33,109 nucleotides of DNA from an uncultured beta proteobacterium (lineage in GTDB: Bacteria; Pseudomonadota; Gammaproteobacteria; Burkholderiales; Burkholderiaceae_B): assembly GCA_903821335.1 (NCBI GenBank), contig CAIJKV010000155.1:1-33109 (forward strand). Reading direction: 5' to 3'. Positions 24,202 through 33,109 of this stretch are shown here, piece after piece. The notes under the pieces were generated by a model, which saw only the letters and a program-made list of their open reading frames with translations, was not told where the DNA came from and did not search any database. How positions within the stretch are numbered: position 1 is the first letter of the stretch; every line of letters starts with the position of its first letter. Position numbers and translations under genes: made by a program.

Positions 24202-26079
24202 ATGACGAACATTCTGATAGTTGAAGACAGCAGCATCCAGGCAGAGATGTTGCGTCGCGTGTTGGTCGCTGCGAATTATGAGGTCAGCATAGGCAGAAAT
24301 GGCGCTGAAGGGTTGAGCATGGCTCAATCGCGCCGCCCCGACCTGATCATCAGTGATGTCACCATGCCCATCATGGATGGTTTTGATTTGTGCCAGAGCA
24401 TCCGCTCGGACGCCTCATTAAACACCGTACCTGTGATCTTACTGACCGCCATGACGGGCCTCGAGGATGTTGTCCGTGGTTTGAACGCAGGCGCGGACAA
24501 CTACGCGACAAAACCCTATGATGCCACGCGACTGGTGCGTCGCGTGCGCGAGGCGCTGGCCCGTCCCAGCAACGTCGCCCAAGAGACCAAGATCCCGCTC
24601 ATCGCTGAAATTGACGGCGACGGTGTACAGGTCAATGCTGGACCGCAACAGATGCTCAATCTGCTGCTGACCACCTACAGCAGTGCGTTGGAGCAAAACA
24701 AATTATTGATATCCACCCAGGACCAGCTCACAGAGATCAACAGTCAATTGGCTGAGGAAGTCGCGCAAAAAGGCAGGGCGATGCACCAATTGTCCTTTTA
24801 TGACGTGCTGACCGGTCTTGCCAACCGACGCCTGTTGCTGGACCGATTGAAAGAAGCCCTGGACTCCTGCGCCCAGGGCCATCACCATTGCGCGATTCTT
24901 GAAATCAATCTCGACAATTTCCGTTTAGTCAACGACACAAAAGGTCATGACGTCGGCGACCAGTTGCTCATTGATATCGCCGAGCGGCTCCCTTCCCTCA
25001 GCGGTCCGCAGGACACGCTGTCCCGCCTGGGCCGAGATGAATTTGTACTGGTTGCCTATCGCCTGAATCACGACAAGGCGCTTGCCACGCAAGAAGCCAT
25101 CGCCTTGGCAAGGCGCGTGCTTGAAACCATCCAGAGGCCTTTTCAACTCTGCGGCGAGGAATACCTCTGCAAGGCATCGATTGGCGTCGCGGTATTCGGA
25201 GAGCATGATTCTTCAGTCCCTGACCTGCTCAAACATGCGAACGTTGCCATGTTCGAGGCCAAACGAACCGGACGCAATCGCGCCCAGCTCTTTGATGCAA
25301 GCCTGCAGGCCCAGGTGGAAGAGCGTTTTCAACTGGAAAATCAACTGCGCCTTGCCATTCCTGGTGAGCTCGTACTGATGTATCAAAAGCAGGTTGACAG
25401 TTCGGGGGCGATACTCGGTGCCGAGGTATTGATTCGGTGGCAGCACCCTGAAATGGGCATGGTGCCGCCCAACAAATTCATCCCCCTGGCCGAAGATACC
25501 GAACTCATACTGCCGATCGGCAGGTGGGTGCTGATGACAGCTTGCCAGCAGATCAAGAGGTGGGAAAGCAATCCCGGCACCAGCAAACTGGTGCTGGCAG
25601 TGAACGTCAGCGCCAAAGAGTTCCACCAGCCTGATTATGTGGAACAGGTCCTCAAGATACTGAACTTGACAGGTGCCGACCCGAGCCGCCTGAAGCTTGA
25701 GCTGACCGAAAGCATTCTGGCAGTCGATGTGGATGATGTCGTCGCCAAGATGAATGCACTGAAAACGAAGGGCGTCAGTTTTTCACTGGATGATTTTGGA
25801 ACAGGTTTTTCGTCTCTGACTTACTTGAAAAAAATGCCACTTGATCAATTGAAAATTGATCAGTCTTTCATCAGAGACGTGACCTCCAACACAAACGATG
25901 CCTCGATCGTGCGCACCGTCATTGCACTCGGTCAGGGTCTGGGACTGGGGGTGATCGCCGAAGGCGTGGAAACTGACGTGCAGCGTGACTTCCTGATCAA
26001 CAATGGCTGCTTGCAGTTTCAGGGGTATCTGTTCGGCCGACCCGTGCCATTGAAAGAATTCGAGAATTCCCTCAAGTGA
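24202..26079 (+). CDS. Response regulator with REC-GGDEF-EAL domains
   Basis: A 625-residue output protein of the chemosensory cluster. The REC domain (about 3-118) has phospho-acceptor D52 (ISDVTMPIMDG) and K104. A linker with a coiled coil (about 150-195) leads to GGDEF (about 197-365) and EAL (about 375-622). The GGDEF domain looks inactive: the signature is GRDEF (277-281) and the metal-binding Asp of the DxD strand is Asn (INLDNF, N236). The EAL domain keeps its catalytic set with EVL in place of EAL (E408), NVSAKEF, ELTES, DDFGTG, KIDQSF, EGVET and QFQGYLFGRP, so c-di-GMP hydrolysis is predicted. A degenerate GGDEF domain often serves as a GTP-sensing regulator. It stands first in the cluster, 22 bp ahead of cheR, and probably receives phosphate from the CheA below. 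Confidence 0.93.
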   Translation: MTNILIVEDSSIQAEMLRRVLVAANYEVSIGRNGAEGLSMAQSRRPDLIISDVTMPIMDGFDLCQSIRSDASLNTVPVILLTAMTGLEDVVRGLNAGADNYATKPYDATRLVRRVREALARPSNVAQETKIPLIAEIDGDGVQVNAGPQQMLNLLLTTYSSALEQNKLLISTQDQLTEINSQLAEEVAQKGRAMHQLSFYDVLTGLANRRLLLDRLKEALDSCAQGHHHCAILEINLDNFRLVNDTKGHDVGDQLLIDIAERLPSLSGPQDTLSRLGRDEFVLVAYRLNHDKALATQEAIALARRVLETIQRPFQLCGEEYLCKASIGVAVFGEHDSSVPDLLKHANVAMFEAKRTGRNRAQLFDASLQAQVEERFQLENQLRLAIPGELVLMYQKQVDSSGAILGAEVLIRWQHPEMGMVPPNKFIPLAEDTELILPIGRWVLMTACQQIKRWESNPGTSKLVLAVNVSAKEFHQPDYVEQVLKILNLTGADPSRLKLELTESILAVDVDDVVAKMNALKTKGVSFSLDDFGTGFSSLTYLKKMPLDQLKIDQSFIRDVTSNTNDASIVRTVIALGQGLGLGVIAEGVETDVQRDFLINNGCLQFQGYLFGRPVPLKEFENSLK

Positions 26080-26101
26080 TGTTGGACCAGGGTGCGAAAC
26101 A

Positions 26102-27397
26102 GTGAAGCATCTGATCGACAAAATTGCTCAACTCAGCGGGATGAGCCTGCAGCATGGCAACAAAGTGCGCCTGACTCAGCACGTCCAGACGCGGATGCAC
26201 TTGTTGAACCTGACGCAAGCCGATGCGTTCTTGCGTCGTCTCGAGACAGACAACCCCGGACGGGACATGGAAAGAATGTTGCTGGCCGAGGTGCTCTCGA
26301 CACGTGAAACATTTTTCATGCGTGACAACGGCCAGATCAGGCTATTACGCGAAACCCTATTGCCCAGGATCGTGGCACGACAGCGCCAATCCGGACAACT
26401 GCAACTGCGCATTTGGAGCTGCGCCTGCGCCACGGGCGAGGAAGCCTATTCTCTGGCTATCCTGCTGCATGAACTGCTGCCCGACCTGGCTGACTGGAAT
26501 ATTGCGCTGTACGGTACCGATGTCAGCCAGAATGCATTGCAAAAGGCTCGCGCAGCCAGCTATGGCAACTGGTCTTTTCGCGGTTGCGACGCGGGCTTTC
26601 GGCGGCGCTACTTTGAGGCGCAAGGCAGCGACTGGATCTTGCAAGACTCCATCCGCAACATGGTGAAGTTCATACAGCTGGATCTGCTGCATGACGCGTT
26701 ACCTGACCCAGACTGCGGCTTGGCTGACATGGATCTGATTCTGTGTCGGAACTTGTTTATCTATCTACAACCCGCATCGATAGAAACGGCAATCCGGAAA
26801 TTGTCGGATTGTCTCGGCGAAAACGGCCTGCTATTGACCGGTCATGGCGAACTGCGCACAGTCCAGGCTACACAGTTGCAGGTCGAAGTGCACACTGACT
26901 CAATTGTCTACAGGAAAAATTCAGCTGACCAAACTCAGCAACTGCCACCGGCGGTTGTCCGTCACGAACCAACACCACGAGCCGTCACGCCACTGGCCAT
27001 CTCCAGGCCGCGCGTTGATCTGGATACGGGTCGCGATGCACTGAGCGATGCGGATTTCGATGCGGGTTTCAATGCTGGCTTCGATGCACGCAACGGTGAG
27101 GAACAAAAGCCGGATGGCCTCGCTTTAGCCTGGCGTCTGGCGAATGCGGGCCAACTTGAGGAGGCCCGCATGCTTTGCCTGCAGTTACAAACCCGTGATC
27201 CAATGATGGCTGACTTGCATTATCTCGCGGCCATGATCTCGCTGGAACTCGACGAACGTTCTCAAGCACGGGAATCCTTGCGCAAAGCGTTGTATCTTGA
27301 CCCCGAAATGCTTGCGGCACGCCAGCAGCTTGGACATCTGCTGGCCAATTCAGCCAACATGCGAACGCTCACCTTTGGACAGGCGGGTAAAATCTAG
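26102..27397 (+). CDS. CheR-type methyltransferase with C-terminal TPR (WspC-like)
   Basis: A 431-residue protein that methylates glutamates of the cluster MCP with S-adenosylmethionine. The small N-terminal helical domain (about 1-75) ends in LSTRETFFMRD, the SAM site is RIWSCACATGEEAYSL (103-118), and ILCRNLFIYL (213-222) is the conserved strand of the CheR core. A proline-rich, poorly conserved linker (about 275-345) contains a short tandem repeat. The last 80 residues form two or three TPR helices (LAWRLANAGQLEEARMLCLQ and following). CheR with a C-terminal TPR is the WspC and FrzF-like form. Start GTG 26102 is chosen by homology; the SD is weak. The next gene follows after one base. Confidence 0.93.
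   Translation: MKHLIDKIAQLSGMSLQHGNKVRLTQHVQTRMHLLNLTQADAFLRRLETDNPGRDMERMLLAEVLSTRETFFMRDNGQIRLLRETLLPRIVARQRQSGQLQLRIWSCACATGEEAYSLAILLHELLPDLADWNIALYGTDVSQNALQKARAASYGNWSFRGCDAGFRRRYFEAQGSDWILQDSIRNMVKFIQLDLLHDALPDPDCGLADMDLILCRNLFIYLQPASIETAIRKLSDCLGENGLLLTGHGELRTVQATQLQVEVHTDSIVYRKNSADQTQQLPPAVVRHEPTPRAVTPLAISRPRVDLDTGRDALSDADFDAGFNAGFDARNGEEQKPDGLALAWRLANAGQLEEARMLCLQLQTRDPMMADLHYLAAMISLELDERSQARESLRKALYLDPEMLAARQQLGHLLANSANMRTLTFGQAGKI
27047..27091 (+). repeat. 12-bp tandem repeat inside cheR linker
   Basis: GATGCGGATTTC, GATGCGGGTTTC and AATGCTGGCTTC, then a partial GATGC unit, encode DADF-DAGF-NAGF-DA in the linker before the TPR domain. The repeat stays in frame, so changes in copy number would only alter linker length. 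Confidence 0.75.
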
Positions 27398-27398
27398 C

Positions 27399-28394
27399 AT
27401 GTCAAACCACATCATCTTTGAACTTCACGGTACCCGGTACGCTATTGAGGCCAAGGCAGTTCAAACCACATTCCGGTTGCCTGAACTGTCTGCCGCACAG
27501 GACCTCCCGCACTATTTCGTTGGACTGGTGAACCTGCACGGCCAGGTGCTCCCCATCGTGGATCTGGGCCTGCGCTTTGGCCACCCACCGCAACCCTATC
27601 GACTCGACCAGTCCGTGGTGGTTCTGTCGCAGCCACAGACCGGTTGGCAGGTGGGTGTGATTGCAGACGTACTGCTTGATCTGGTTGATTTACCCGCCAC
27701 GGCCGTTGAACCCTATGTTGAGCTCGACGGGGCACTGCAACGCCCCCCCCAGGTCATTGCCGGAACGGTCAGGTGGGAGCAAACGGTGCTGATATTGCTG
27801 GACGCACCCGCCCTGTTGCGACTGATCCTGCGCGCTCCCACCGAGATCGATCACACAGCCATATCACCACACCCATTCGTCGCGCTGGACGCCCAGGAAC
27901 TCAATACGCTTCGAAGTCGGACGCGACAGTTGGCGCAGCGCCTTGAGCCGCCCGCCACAGATGGACACGAATATGTTCTCGTGCGTATTGGCGACAATCG
28001 TTTTGCCCTTCGGTTGGAATCTGTTTGCGAAATTTCACATCTGGGCGCAAGCACGCCTGTCCCCTGCTGCCCAGCACACATACTGGGTTGCATCAACCTG
28101 CGCGGTGCAATCCTGACCGTTCTGGACATCGCACCCCTGGTGTTGGGCCGACAGATTCGCGATTATCGCGAAGTGCTCATCGTCCGACTGGGAGAGCAAC
28201 GGCTGGGCCTGGCGGTGCACGAGGTTCTGGACATACGAGAGTACCCGACGCAAGCCCTCAGGCCATTCAGCGGACAAGCGTTCGGCCACACGCATTGCAA
28301 GTACTCATTGCACGATGACAGCGGCGTAGCGGATGTACTGGATTTAGACGCGCTGTCGCGTGATGGCCTGCTCGAAGTCAATGAACAGGTCTGA
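27399..28394 (+). CDS. Protein with two fused CheW domains
   Basis: A 331-residue coupling protein with two complete CheW domains in tandem. The first (about 1-145) has [18 protein letters not shown] and [17 protein letters not shown]. The second (about 188-328) has [18 protein letters not shown] and [20 protein letters not shown]. CheW bridges receptor and kinase in signalling arrays. In the classical wsp operon two separate genes, wspB and wspD, encode the two CheW proteins, and here they seem to be joined as one chain. The two halves differ clearly, so this is not a recent duplication. The ATG at 27399 lies one base past the cheR stop; an earlier frame start at 27297 lies inside cheR. Confidence 0.93.
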   Translation: MSNHIIFELHGTRYAIEAKAVQTTFRLPELSAAQDLPHYFVGLVNLHGQVLPIVDLGLRFGHPPQPYRLDQSVVVLSQPQTGWQVGVIADVLLDLVDLPATAVEPYVELDGALQRPPQVIAGTVRWEQTVLILLDAPALLRLILRAPTEIDHTAISPHPFVALDAQELNTLRSRTRQLAQRLEPPATDGHEYVLVRIGDNRFALRLESVCEISHLGASTPVPCCPAHILGCINLRGAILTVLDIAPLVLGRQIRDYREVLIVRLGEQRLGLAVHEVLDIREYPTQALRPFSGQAFGHTHCKYSLHDDSGVADVLDLDALSRDGLLEVNEQV

Positions 28395-28426
28395 CTCCAC
28401 CTTCATCCTTATTTCATGAGAACGAC

Positions 28427-29878
28427 ATGACTTCAAAAATGAAACTCTCCACCCGCATACTGCTCGGTTACCTGATACCTTGCGCGGTGTTCACTGGTGC
28501 CGTGGTGGCGGTCTACATGGAAAGCGTGGATCTGCAAAAGATCATCATTGAGTCAGACCGCACCAATTCGATCGTGCGCCAGGGCCTGACCTTGCAACTG
28601 GAAGTGTCGGAGCTGCAGCGGGCTGCACGTGGCGGCCTGCTCAGCCCAGATAATGCGCCGTTTGAACACTACGAAGAAAGCAAGCGCGCCTCGGACAGCG
28701 CCTTCGAACAGCTTCTGAATCTGGTTAAAGACCCTGACCAGATCACCACGCTTAACCGAATCAGGGAAGTCACCCGCGCAATCGCTGATGGCACTCGCCA
28801 GGAAATCAACGATATCAAGGCGGGCCAACGCGAAGAAGGTCTGAGAGACTTCCAAAACGGTCAAAGCGAAGCGCTCCACAAAAATTTTGAAACCCTGGCT
28901 ACACAGTTCTTCGAGCGTCAAAAAACGCTTGCCAATCAACTGAGGGTCAAGTCAACACAAGGCATTGCCGCCGTCATTAGCATCTCCTGGATCAGCCTGC
29001 TCATCGCCATTGCGGTATCGCTGATTGCCGGTTACCTGTTGGCCCGAAAAATCAGTCGCGATCTCAAGGAACTGATTGCAGGCATTGCGTCATCCGGCAC
29101 ACAGATCGCCACAACCACTCAGCAACTTGAGGGCTCCATGACACAACAGGCCAGCGCGGTGACCGAGACAACGGCGACCGTGGAAGAAATGGTGGCAACC
29201 GCCCGCATCAATGCGGAACAAGCCGGGTTAGCGGCCGAATCCGCAAACCAGGCACAAGCCACCACCCAGGAGGGTCTTGAGTTGGTAACCGTCAATGAAA
29301 ATGAAATGATCGGCATGCATAGCACGATGAAAGATATCGCCCAGCAAATCATCGGACTATCTGAACAGGCCGGGAAGATTGGGGAGATTGCGCGCGTGGT
29401 GGGCGAACTCGCCGCCGAAACCAATATGCTCGCACTAAACGCCGCGGTGGAAGCCGCGCGCGCTGGAGATCAGGGCAAAGGCTTTGCCGTGGTTGCGGCC
29501 GAAATTCGAAAATTGGCAGACCAGAGCAAAAAATCAGCAGAACGTGCGAATCAGATCGTGGGCGATATCCAGCGCGCAACCAATGGCATGGTGATGACGG
29601 CTGAAAGCGGCAGCAATACGACGCACGCGGCGGCGCAGAGTGCACGCAAGGCGTCCCAGGCCTTTGAAAAAGTGATTCAGCTCTCGGATGCCGTCTTCAA
29701 TAACGCACAGGAAGTCATGCTAAACAGCAAGCAGCAAGCCGTGGCGCTGTCTCAGATCGATATCGCGATGAAAAACATCAACATCGGTGCGCGCGAAATG
29801 ACCTCTGGTTCCATCCAAATTCGGGATGGCATCACCAAGCTTTCGAGCATGGCCCACGAAGTCAACAAGACCCTCTGA
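28427..29878 (+). CDS. Methyl-accepting chemotaxis protein (WspA-like position)
   Basis: A 483-residue receptor. TM1 lies at about 11-31, a helical periplasmic domain at about 32-181 (likely a four-helix bundle) and TM2 at about 182-206. The cytoplasmic coiled coil carries the conserved hairpin tip around residues 322-352 ([20 protein letters not shown], then [20 protein letters not shown]). The segment after TM2 ([15 protein letters not shown]) runs straight into the adaptation helix, and I see no full HAMP domain. There is no C-terminal CheR-docking pentapeptide, so methylation should rely on the TPR of the linked CheR. The ligand is unknown. It sits between the CheW-CheW and CheA genes and is probably co-transcribed. 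Confidence 0.94.
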   Translation: MTSKMKLSTRILLGYLIPCAVFTGAVVAVYMESVDLQKIIIESDRTNSIVRQGLTLQLEVSELQRAARGGLLSPDNAPFEHYEESKRASDSAFEQLLNLVKDPDQITTLNRIREVTRAIADGTRQEINDIKAGQREEGLRDFQNGQSEALHKNFETLATQFFERQKTLANQLRVKSTQGIAAVISISWISLLIAIAVSLIAGYLLARKISRDLKELIAGIASSGTQIATTTQQLEGSMTQQASAVTETTATVEEMVATARINAEQAGLAAESANQAQATTQEGLELVTVNENEMIGMHSTMKDIAQQIIGLSEQAGKIGEIARVVGELAAETNMLALNAAVEAARAGDQGKGFAVVAAEIRKLADQSKKSAERANQIVGDIQRATNGMVMTAESGSNTTHAAAQSARKASQAFEKVIQLSDAVFNNAQEVMLNSKQQAVALSQIDIAMKNINIGAREMTSGSIQIRDGITKLSSMAHEVNKTL

Positions 29879-29909
29879 CACCCTAACGAAAGAGAGTGAC
29901 CTGACTGCC

Positions 29910-32012
29910 GTGATTGAAGACAAAGAACTTCGCGAAATGTTCCGTGCGGAAAGCATGGAACACATCAGCAACATCGAGTCGGGCCTGCTGGCCCTGGAGC
30001 GGACTCCGGATTCAACGGCGTTACTCGACGAGGTATTTCGCGAAGCACATAGCCTCAAGGGTGCCTCGCGGATGCTCGGTCTGCGTGATATTCAAAACCT
30101 GGCACATGAAATTGAAAACCTGCTGGGTGAGGCGCGCCAGGAAAAATTTCACATCACACTGCAAGAAGTCACCCCGCAGTTAGCCAAACTGGACCAGCTC
30201 CGCCGACTGGTGGCGCAAGCAGTCGGGGACACGGCGACAAGTCCTGTCGCATCCAGCAAGCCAACACGGCCCACGGTGGCGTACCCAGTCGAGCAGCCTC
30301 CCAGGGCAATTGAACCCTCGGTTGGTGCACCCACGCCCTTGCCCGACTTCCGCATCGATACGTTGCGCATCGAGTCCTCGCGGCTCGACACGCTTTTGCA
30401 GCTGAGCGCCGAGCTGCTCGTGAGTAACCGACGCATCGCCCGTTGGGACGATCAACTGGCACAACTACTGGGCCAATGCGAAGCTCGGCTGAAAAACGTG
30501 ACCACCGCTGACCCGTGGCTGACTGGCTTCACTGACGAACTGGCTCGCATGAGCAGCCACATCGCCAGCGACATCGCCAGACAGCAATCCATCTCCAACG
30601 ATCTGGAAAGTGGAATTCGCACGCTGCGCCTGCTGCCAATGTCGACGCTGCTGGAACTATTTCCACGCATGGTGCATGACCTGAGCAGAGAGTTCGACAA
30701 GAAAATCACTTGTCGTGTTGAGGGCGCGACGACCGTGGCCGACAAACGCATCATTGAAGAAATGAAAGCGCCCCTGACACATCTGCTGCGCAACTGTATC
30801 GACCACGGCATTGAATTGCCGGCTGATCGGCTCCAGGCTGGCAAGCCCGAGCACGGGCAAATCAAAATCGTCGTGACGCAAAGTCCTGCTGCCGTGAACA
30901 TTGAGGTGAGCGACGATGGCCGCGGCCTGGACATCCAAGCTATTCGCCAGCAGTGCCTCACGTTGCAGTTGCGCACCGCAGATGAACTGGAGCAGATGAC
31001 TGAGGCGCAGGTACAAGCTCTGATCCTGGAGCCTGGTTTTTCCACCTCCCGGATGATCACGGACCTGTCGGGTCGAGGCGTGGGCCTGGACGTGGTGCGT
31101 GCTGGCATCGAACGCCTGCGCGGCGCGCTCACACTTGAGTCGACACCCGGGCACGGCACCGTCATTCGTCTACGTCTGCCGGTATCACTCACGTCGACCC
31201 ACGCCATATTGTTGAGCGAATGGGGTCAGACGTATGCGGTGGCCTTTGACGACATTGCCTTTCTCAAGCGCTTGCATCCTGGCGAGCTGCACAATGTCGA
31301 AGGCCGTCACTGTTTCTACCACGGCGACCAGGCAATTGCCCTGGAAAGACTGGGCCTGTTACTTGAGCTGGCACCGCCCGCCCTGAATGAAGGTGAGCCA
31401 CTGGAATGCGTCGTGCTCAAGGTAGGCGGCGAGACCTTCGCAATCTCGCTCGATCAGGTACTCGATAGCGAAGACTTGGTGATCAAACCCACCAGCACGC
31501 TCCTGACGCGGGTGCGCAATGTCGCCGGAATGGCTATTCTGAACTCCGGTGTGGTGTGCCCTGTTCTGAGTGCGGGTGATTTGCTTCGCACCATGAACCG
31601 CAGCGTGCGCGCCAGCACCCAGGCCAGTGAAACCGCTACGGCGCAACCGCAAAAGACCATATTACTGGTCGAAGACAGTATCACGACCCGCATGCAGGAG
31701 CGTCGAATTCTCGAGTCCGCCGGCTATACGGTGGAGACTGCCGTAGACGGGCTCGACGCCTGGAACAAGCTGTCATTGCGCACGTTCGACGCCGTCGTTT
31801 CCGACATCAATATGCCACGCATGTCGGGTCTGGAACTGGCTGAAAAAATCCGCGCAAACAGAAATTTTTCGGAATTGCCTATCGTGCTGATTACCTCCCT
31901 GGCGACTGAAGATGACCGACGCCGAGGACTGGAGGCCGGTGCCGACGCCTACATCAGCAAGTCGGACTTTGACCAAACACTATTGCTCGACAGCCTGGCA
32001 CGCCTGGTCTGA
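29910..32012 (+). CDS. CheA-type hybrid histidine kinase with REC domain (WspE-like)
   Basis: About 700 residues from the GTG at 29910. Order: Hpt with phospho-His in EAHSLKGASRMLG (H47), a Pro-rich linker, a dimerisation helix pair (about 147-250), a HATPase with N box LTHLLRNCIDHGIE (N295), G1 DDGRGLD and G2 GRGVGLDV, a CheW-like domain (about 425-560), and a C-terminal REC domain (about 582-698, phospho-Asp D632 in SDINMPRMSG). CheA with a fused REC is the WspE/ChpA-like type; the REC may act as a phosphate sink. The start is uncertain: a GAGAG SD lies 13 bases ahead of the GTG, and an upstream frame continues into the MCP gene without a better start. CheB follows after 5 bp. Confidence 0.92.
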   Translation: MIEDKELREMFRAESMEHISNIESGLLALERTPDSTALLDEVFREAHSLKGASRMLGLRDIQNLAHEIENLLGEARQEKFHITLQEVTPQLAKLDQLRRLVAQAVGDTATSPVASSKPTRPTVAYPVEQPPRAIEPSVGAPTPLPDFRIDTLRIESSRLDTLLQLSAELLVSNRRIARWDDQLAQLLGQCEARLKNVTTADPWLTGFTDELARMSSHIASDIARQQSISNDLESGIRTLRLLPMSTLLELFPRMVHDLSREFDKKITCRVEGATTVADKRIIEEMKAPLTHLLRNCIDHGIELPADRLQAGKPEHGQIKIVVTQSPAAVNIEVSDDGRGLDIQAIRQQCLTLQLRTADELEQMTEAQVQALILEPGFSTSRMITDLSGRGVGLDVVRAGIERLRGALTLESTPGHGTVIRLRLPVSLTSTHAILLSEWGQTYAVAFDDIAFLKRLHPGELHNVEGRHCFYHGDQAIALERLGLLLELAPPALNEGEPLECVVLKVGGETFAISLDQVLDSEDLVIKPTSTLLTRVRNVAGMAILNSGVVCPVLSAGDLLRTMNRSVRASTQASETATAQPQKTILLVEDSITTRMQERRILESAGYTVETAVDGLDAWNKLSLRTFDAVVSDINMPRMSGLELAEKIRANRNFSELPIVLITSLATEDDRRRGLEAGADAYISKSDFDQTLLLDSLARLV

Positions 32013-32017
32013 ATCAC

Positions 32018-33109
32018 ATGCCTAACTCCATGATCATCACTCCGTATACCCATGAATCCCGACGCATCCGGGTCATGCTAGTTGAAGATTCAGCTACCGA
32101 ACTGTATTTGCTGCAAAAGATGTTTTCAGGCGCGCCTGACATCGAGGTCATCGCCACCGCGCGCAACGGTCGTGAGGCATTGGAATTATTGCCGTCTGTG
32201 CAGCCTGACATTGTCTGCACGGACTACCATATGCCGGTCATGGATGGACTGGAGTTCATCATTCGCGCGATGAAGGAGCATCCTTGCGCGATTCTGGTGT
32301 TGAGTGCCTGGGTGCAGCCAACGCAGAAGGACAACATATTCAGATTATTGTCTGCCGGCGCGCTGGACGTGTTGGCGAAACCGCTTGGCACCACCGAGGG
32401 CATCGGTCACAAAGAGGGCGCACTGCTACTCGACGCTATCCGCGGCATCGCCCGGTCACCCGCGTTGACCGGGAAATTGACCAGGCCTACCCCAGCGAGG
32501 TTGAACGCCGTCGGGCCGACCGTCGTGACACGCAGCGTCAAACAGGTGAAACTGGTCGCGCTCGGCGCCTCGACCGGAGGCCCTCAAATACTGCAACGCA
32601 TCCTGAGTCAGTTGCCTGGGGACTATGCGGCGCCGATCGTTTGCATCCAGCACATCAGTGAGGGTTTTCTAGACGGCATGATCAGCTGGATGCAGTCCAG
32701 CTGCAAAGTCAGGCTGGAGCTCGCCCAAGCGGGGGTCACACCCAGAGCAGGTCATGTCTATTTCGCGCCCGACGGCCATCATCTGACCCTGAACGCCTAT
32801 GGTCGCTTCACGTTCGGCGAACGACTCAACCCTGATGTGCATTGCCCATCCATAGACCAGCTATTCAAATCTGTCGCAAAAAACTGCGGTGCTTCGACCG
32901 TGGGCGTGCTGCTGAGCGGCATGGGACATGATGGCGCCAAAGGGCTTAAGTCCATGTTCGACGCCGGGGCGACCACGATTGCACAGGATGAAGCGACCAG
33001 CATCATTTTTGGCATGCCTGGCACAGCCATTGAACTTGGTGCCGCAAAAAATGTTCTGCCCACCGATGAAATAGCTGCCATGCTCGTTCGACTGGTCGGC
33101 TCGACCTGA
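32018..33109 (+). CDS. cheB: CheB-type methylesterase response regulator (WspF-like)
   Basis: A 363-residue receptor methylesterase that removes methyl groups added by CheR when its REC domain is phosphorylated. The REC domain (about 17-140) has D69 (CTDYHMPVMDG) and KP at 121. After a linker of about 40 residues comes the esterase domain, with catalytic S185 (GASTGGPQ), H212 (IQHISEGF) and D305 (GMGHDGAKG). All catalytic residues are present. The stop codon ends exactly at the window edge, so whether more genes of the cluster follow cannot be seen. A second ATG at 32030 could also serve as start. Confidence 0.94.
   Translation: MPNSMIITPYTHESRRIRVMLVEDSATELYLLQKMFSGAPDIEVIATARNGREALELLPSVQPDIVCTDYHMPVMDGLEFIIRAMKEHPCAILVLSAWVQPTQKDNIFRLLSAGALDVLAKPLGTTEGIGHKEGALLLDAIRGIARSPALTGKLTRPTPARLNAVGPTVVTRSVKQVKLVALGASTGGPQILQRILSQLPGDYAAPIVCIQHISEGFLDGMISWMQSSCKVRLELAQAGVTPRAGHVYFAPDGHHLTLNAYGRFTFGERLNPDVHCPSIDQLFKSVAKNCGASTVGVLLSGMGHDGAKGLKSMFDAGATTIAQDEATSIIFGMPGTAIELGAAKNVLPTDEIAAMLVRLVGST

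Noticed and set aside
1-33109. CRISPR array, complete insertion sequence, prophage or toxin-antitoxin pair
   Set aside because: No regularly spaced repeats, transposase, phage structural genes or small paired toxin/antitoxin frames were found; the only mobile-element trace is the integrase fragment.

Overview
The window looks like chromosomal DNA from a Burkholderiales bacterium, most likely of the Alcaligenaceae (Bordetella/Achromobacter-like) group. The main clue is a tmRNA at the left edge that encodes the tag ANDERFALAA. The fairly GC-rich coding sequence and the gene repertoire fit: amino-acid and peptide uptake, little sugar use and a lone fructose PTS. No species can be named from the sequence alone.

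Layout. (1) 1-8300 is a worn region behind ssrA. It holds a substrate-binding protein gene cut by an amber codon, an intact membrane PAS-GGDEF diguanylate cyclase, a ubiK 3' remnant and a second copy of the ssrA 3' flank. A fructose PTS locus follows (fruA, and fruB with a frameshift in its EI part) with no fruK between the two genes. Beyond it are a GGDEF 3' remnant and the first 40 codons of a P4-type integrase carrying a stop. Together these suggest repeated integration and decay at the ssrA 3' end. (2) 8362-13266 is ordinary chromosome: a 3-mercaptopyruvate-type sulfurtransferase, an SbtA/DUF897-family permease divergent from a LysR regulator, a SOUL haem-binding protein, a PaiB-like FMN protein and a DHCW cupin. 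(3) 13324-24034 is a catabolic locus. A D-aminoacylase-like amidohydrolase diverges from a tightly packed operon encoding a dipeptide-type ABC importer (binding protein, two permeases, two ATPases), a diaminopropionate ammonia-lyase-type PLP enzyme, an M20-family N-carbamoyl-L-amino acid/allantoate amidohydrolase and an N-carbamoyl-D-amino acid hydrolase. (4) 24202-33109 is a complete Wsp-like chemosensory cluster: REC-GGDEF-EAL response regulator, CheR-TPR, a protein with two fused CheW domains, MCP, CheA-REC hybrid kinase and CheB.

How the parts work together. The catabolic operon can be read as importing a peptide-, acyl- or carbamoyl-blocked amino acid, removing the blocking group from either stereoisomer, and splitting a released 2,3-diaminopropionate-like amino acid to pyruvate and ammonia. 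The chemosensory cluster has the parts of a Wsp pathway. Its response regulator carries a degenerate GGDEF domain and an apparently intact EAL domain, so its output is predicted to lower c-di-GMP, opposite to WspR. A perfect 24-bp palindrome lies just upstream of that regulator gene.
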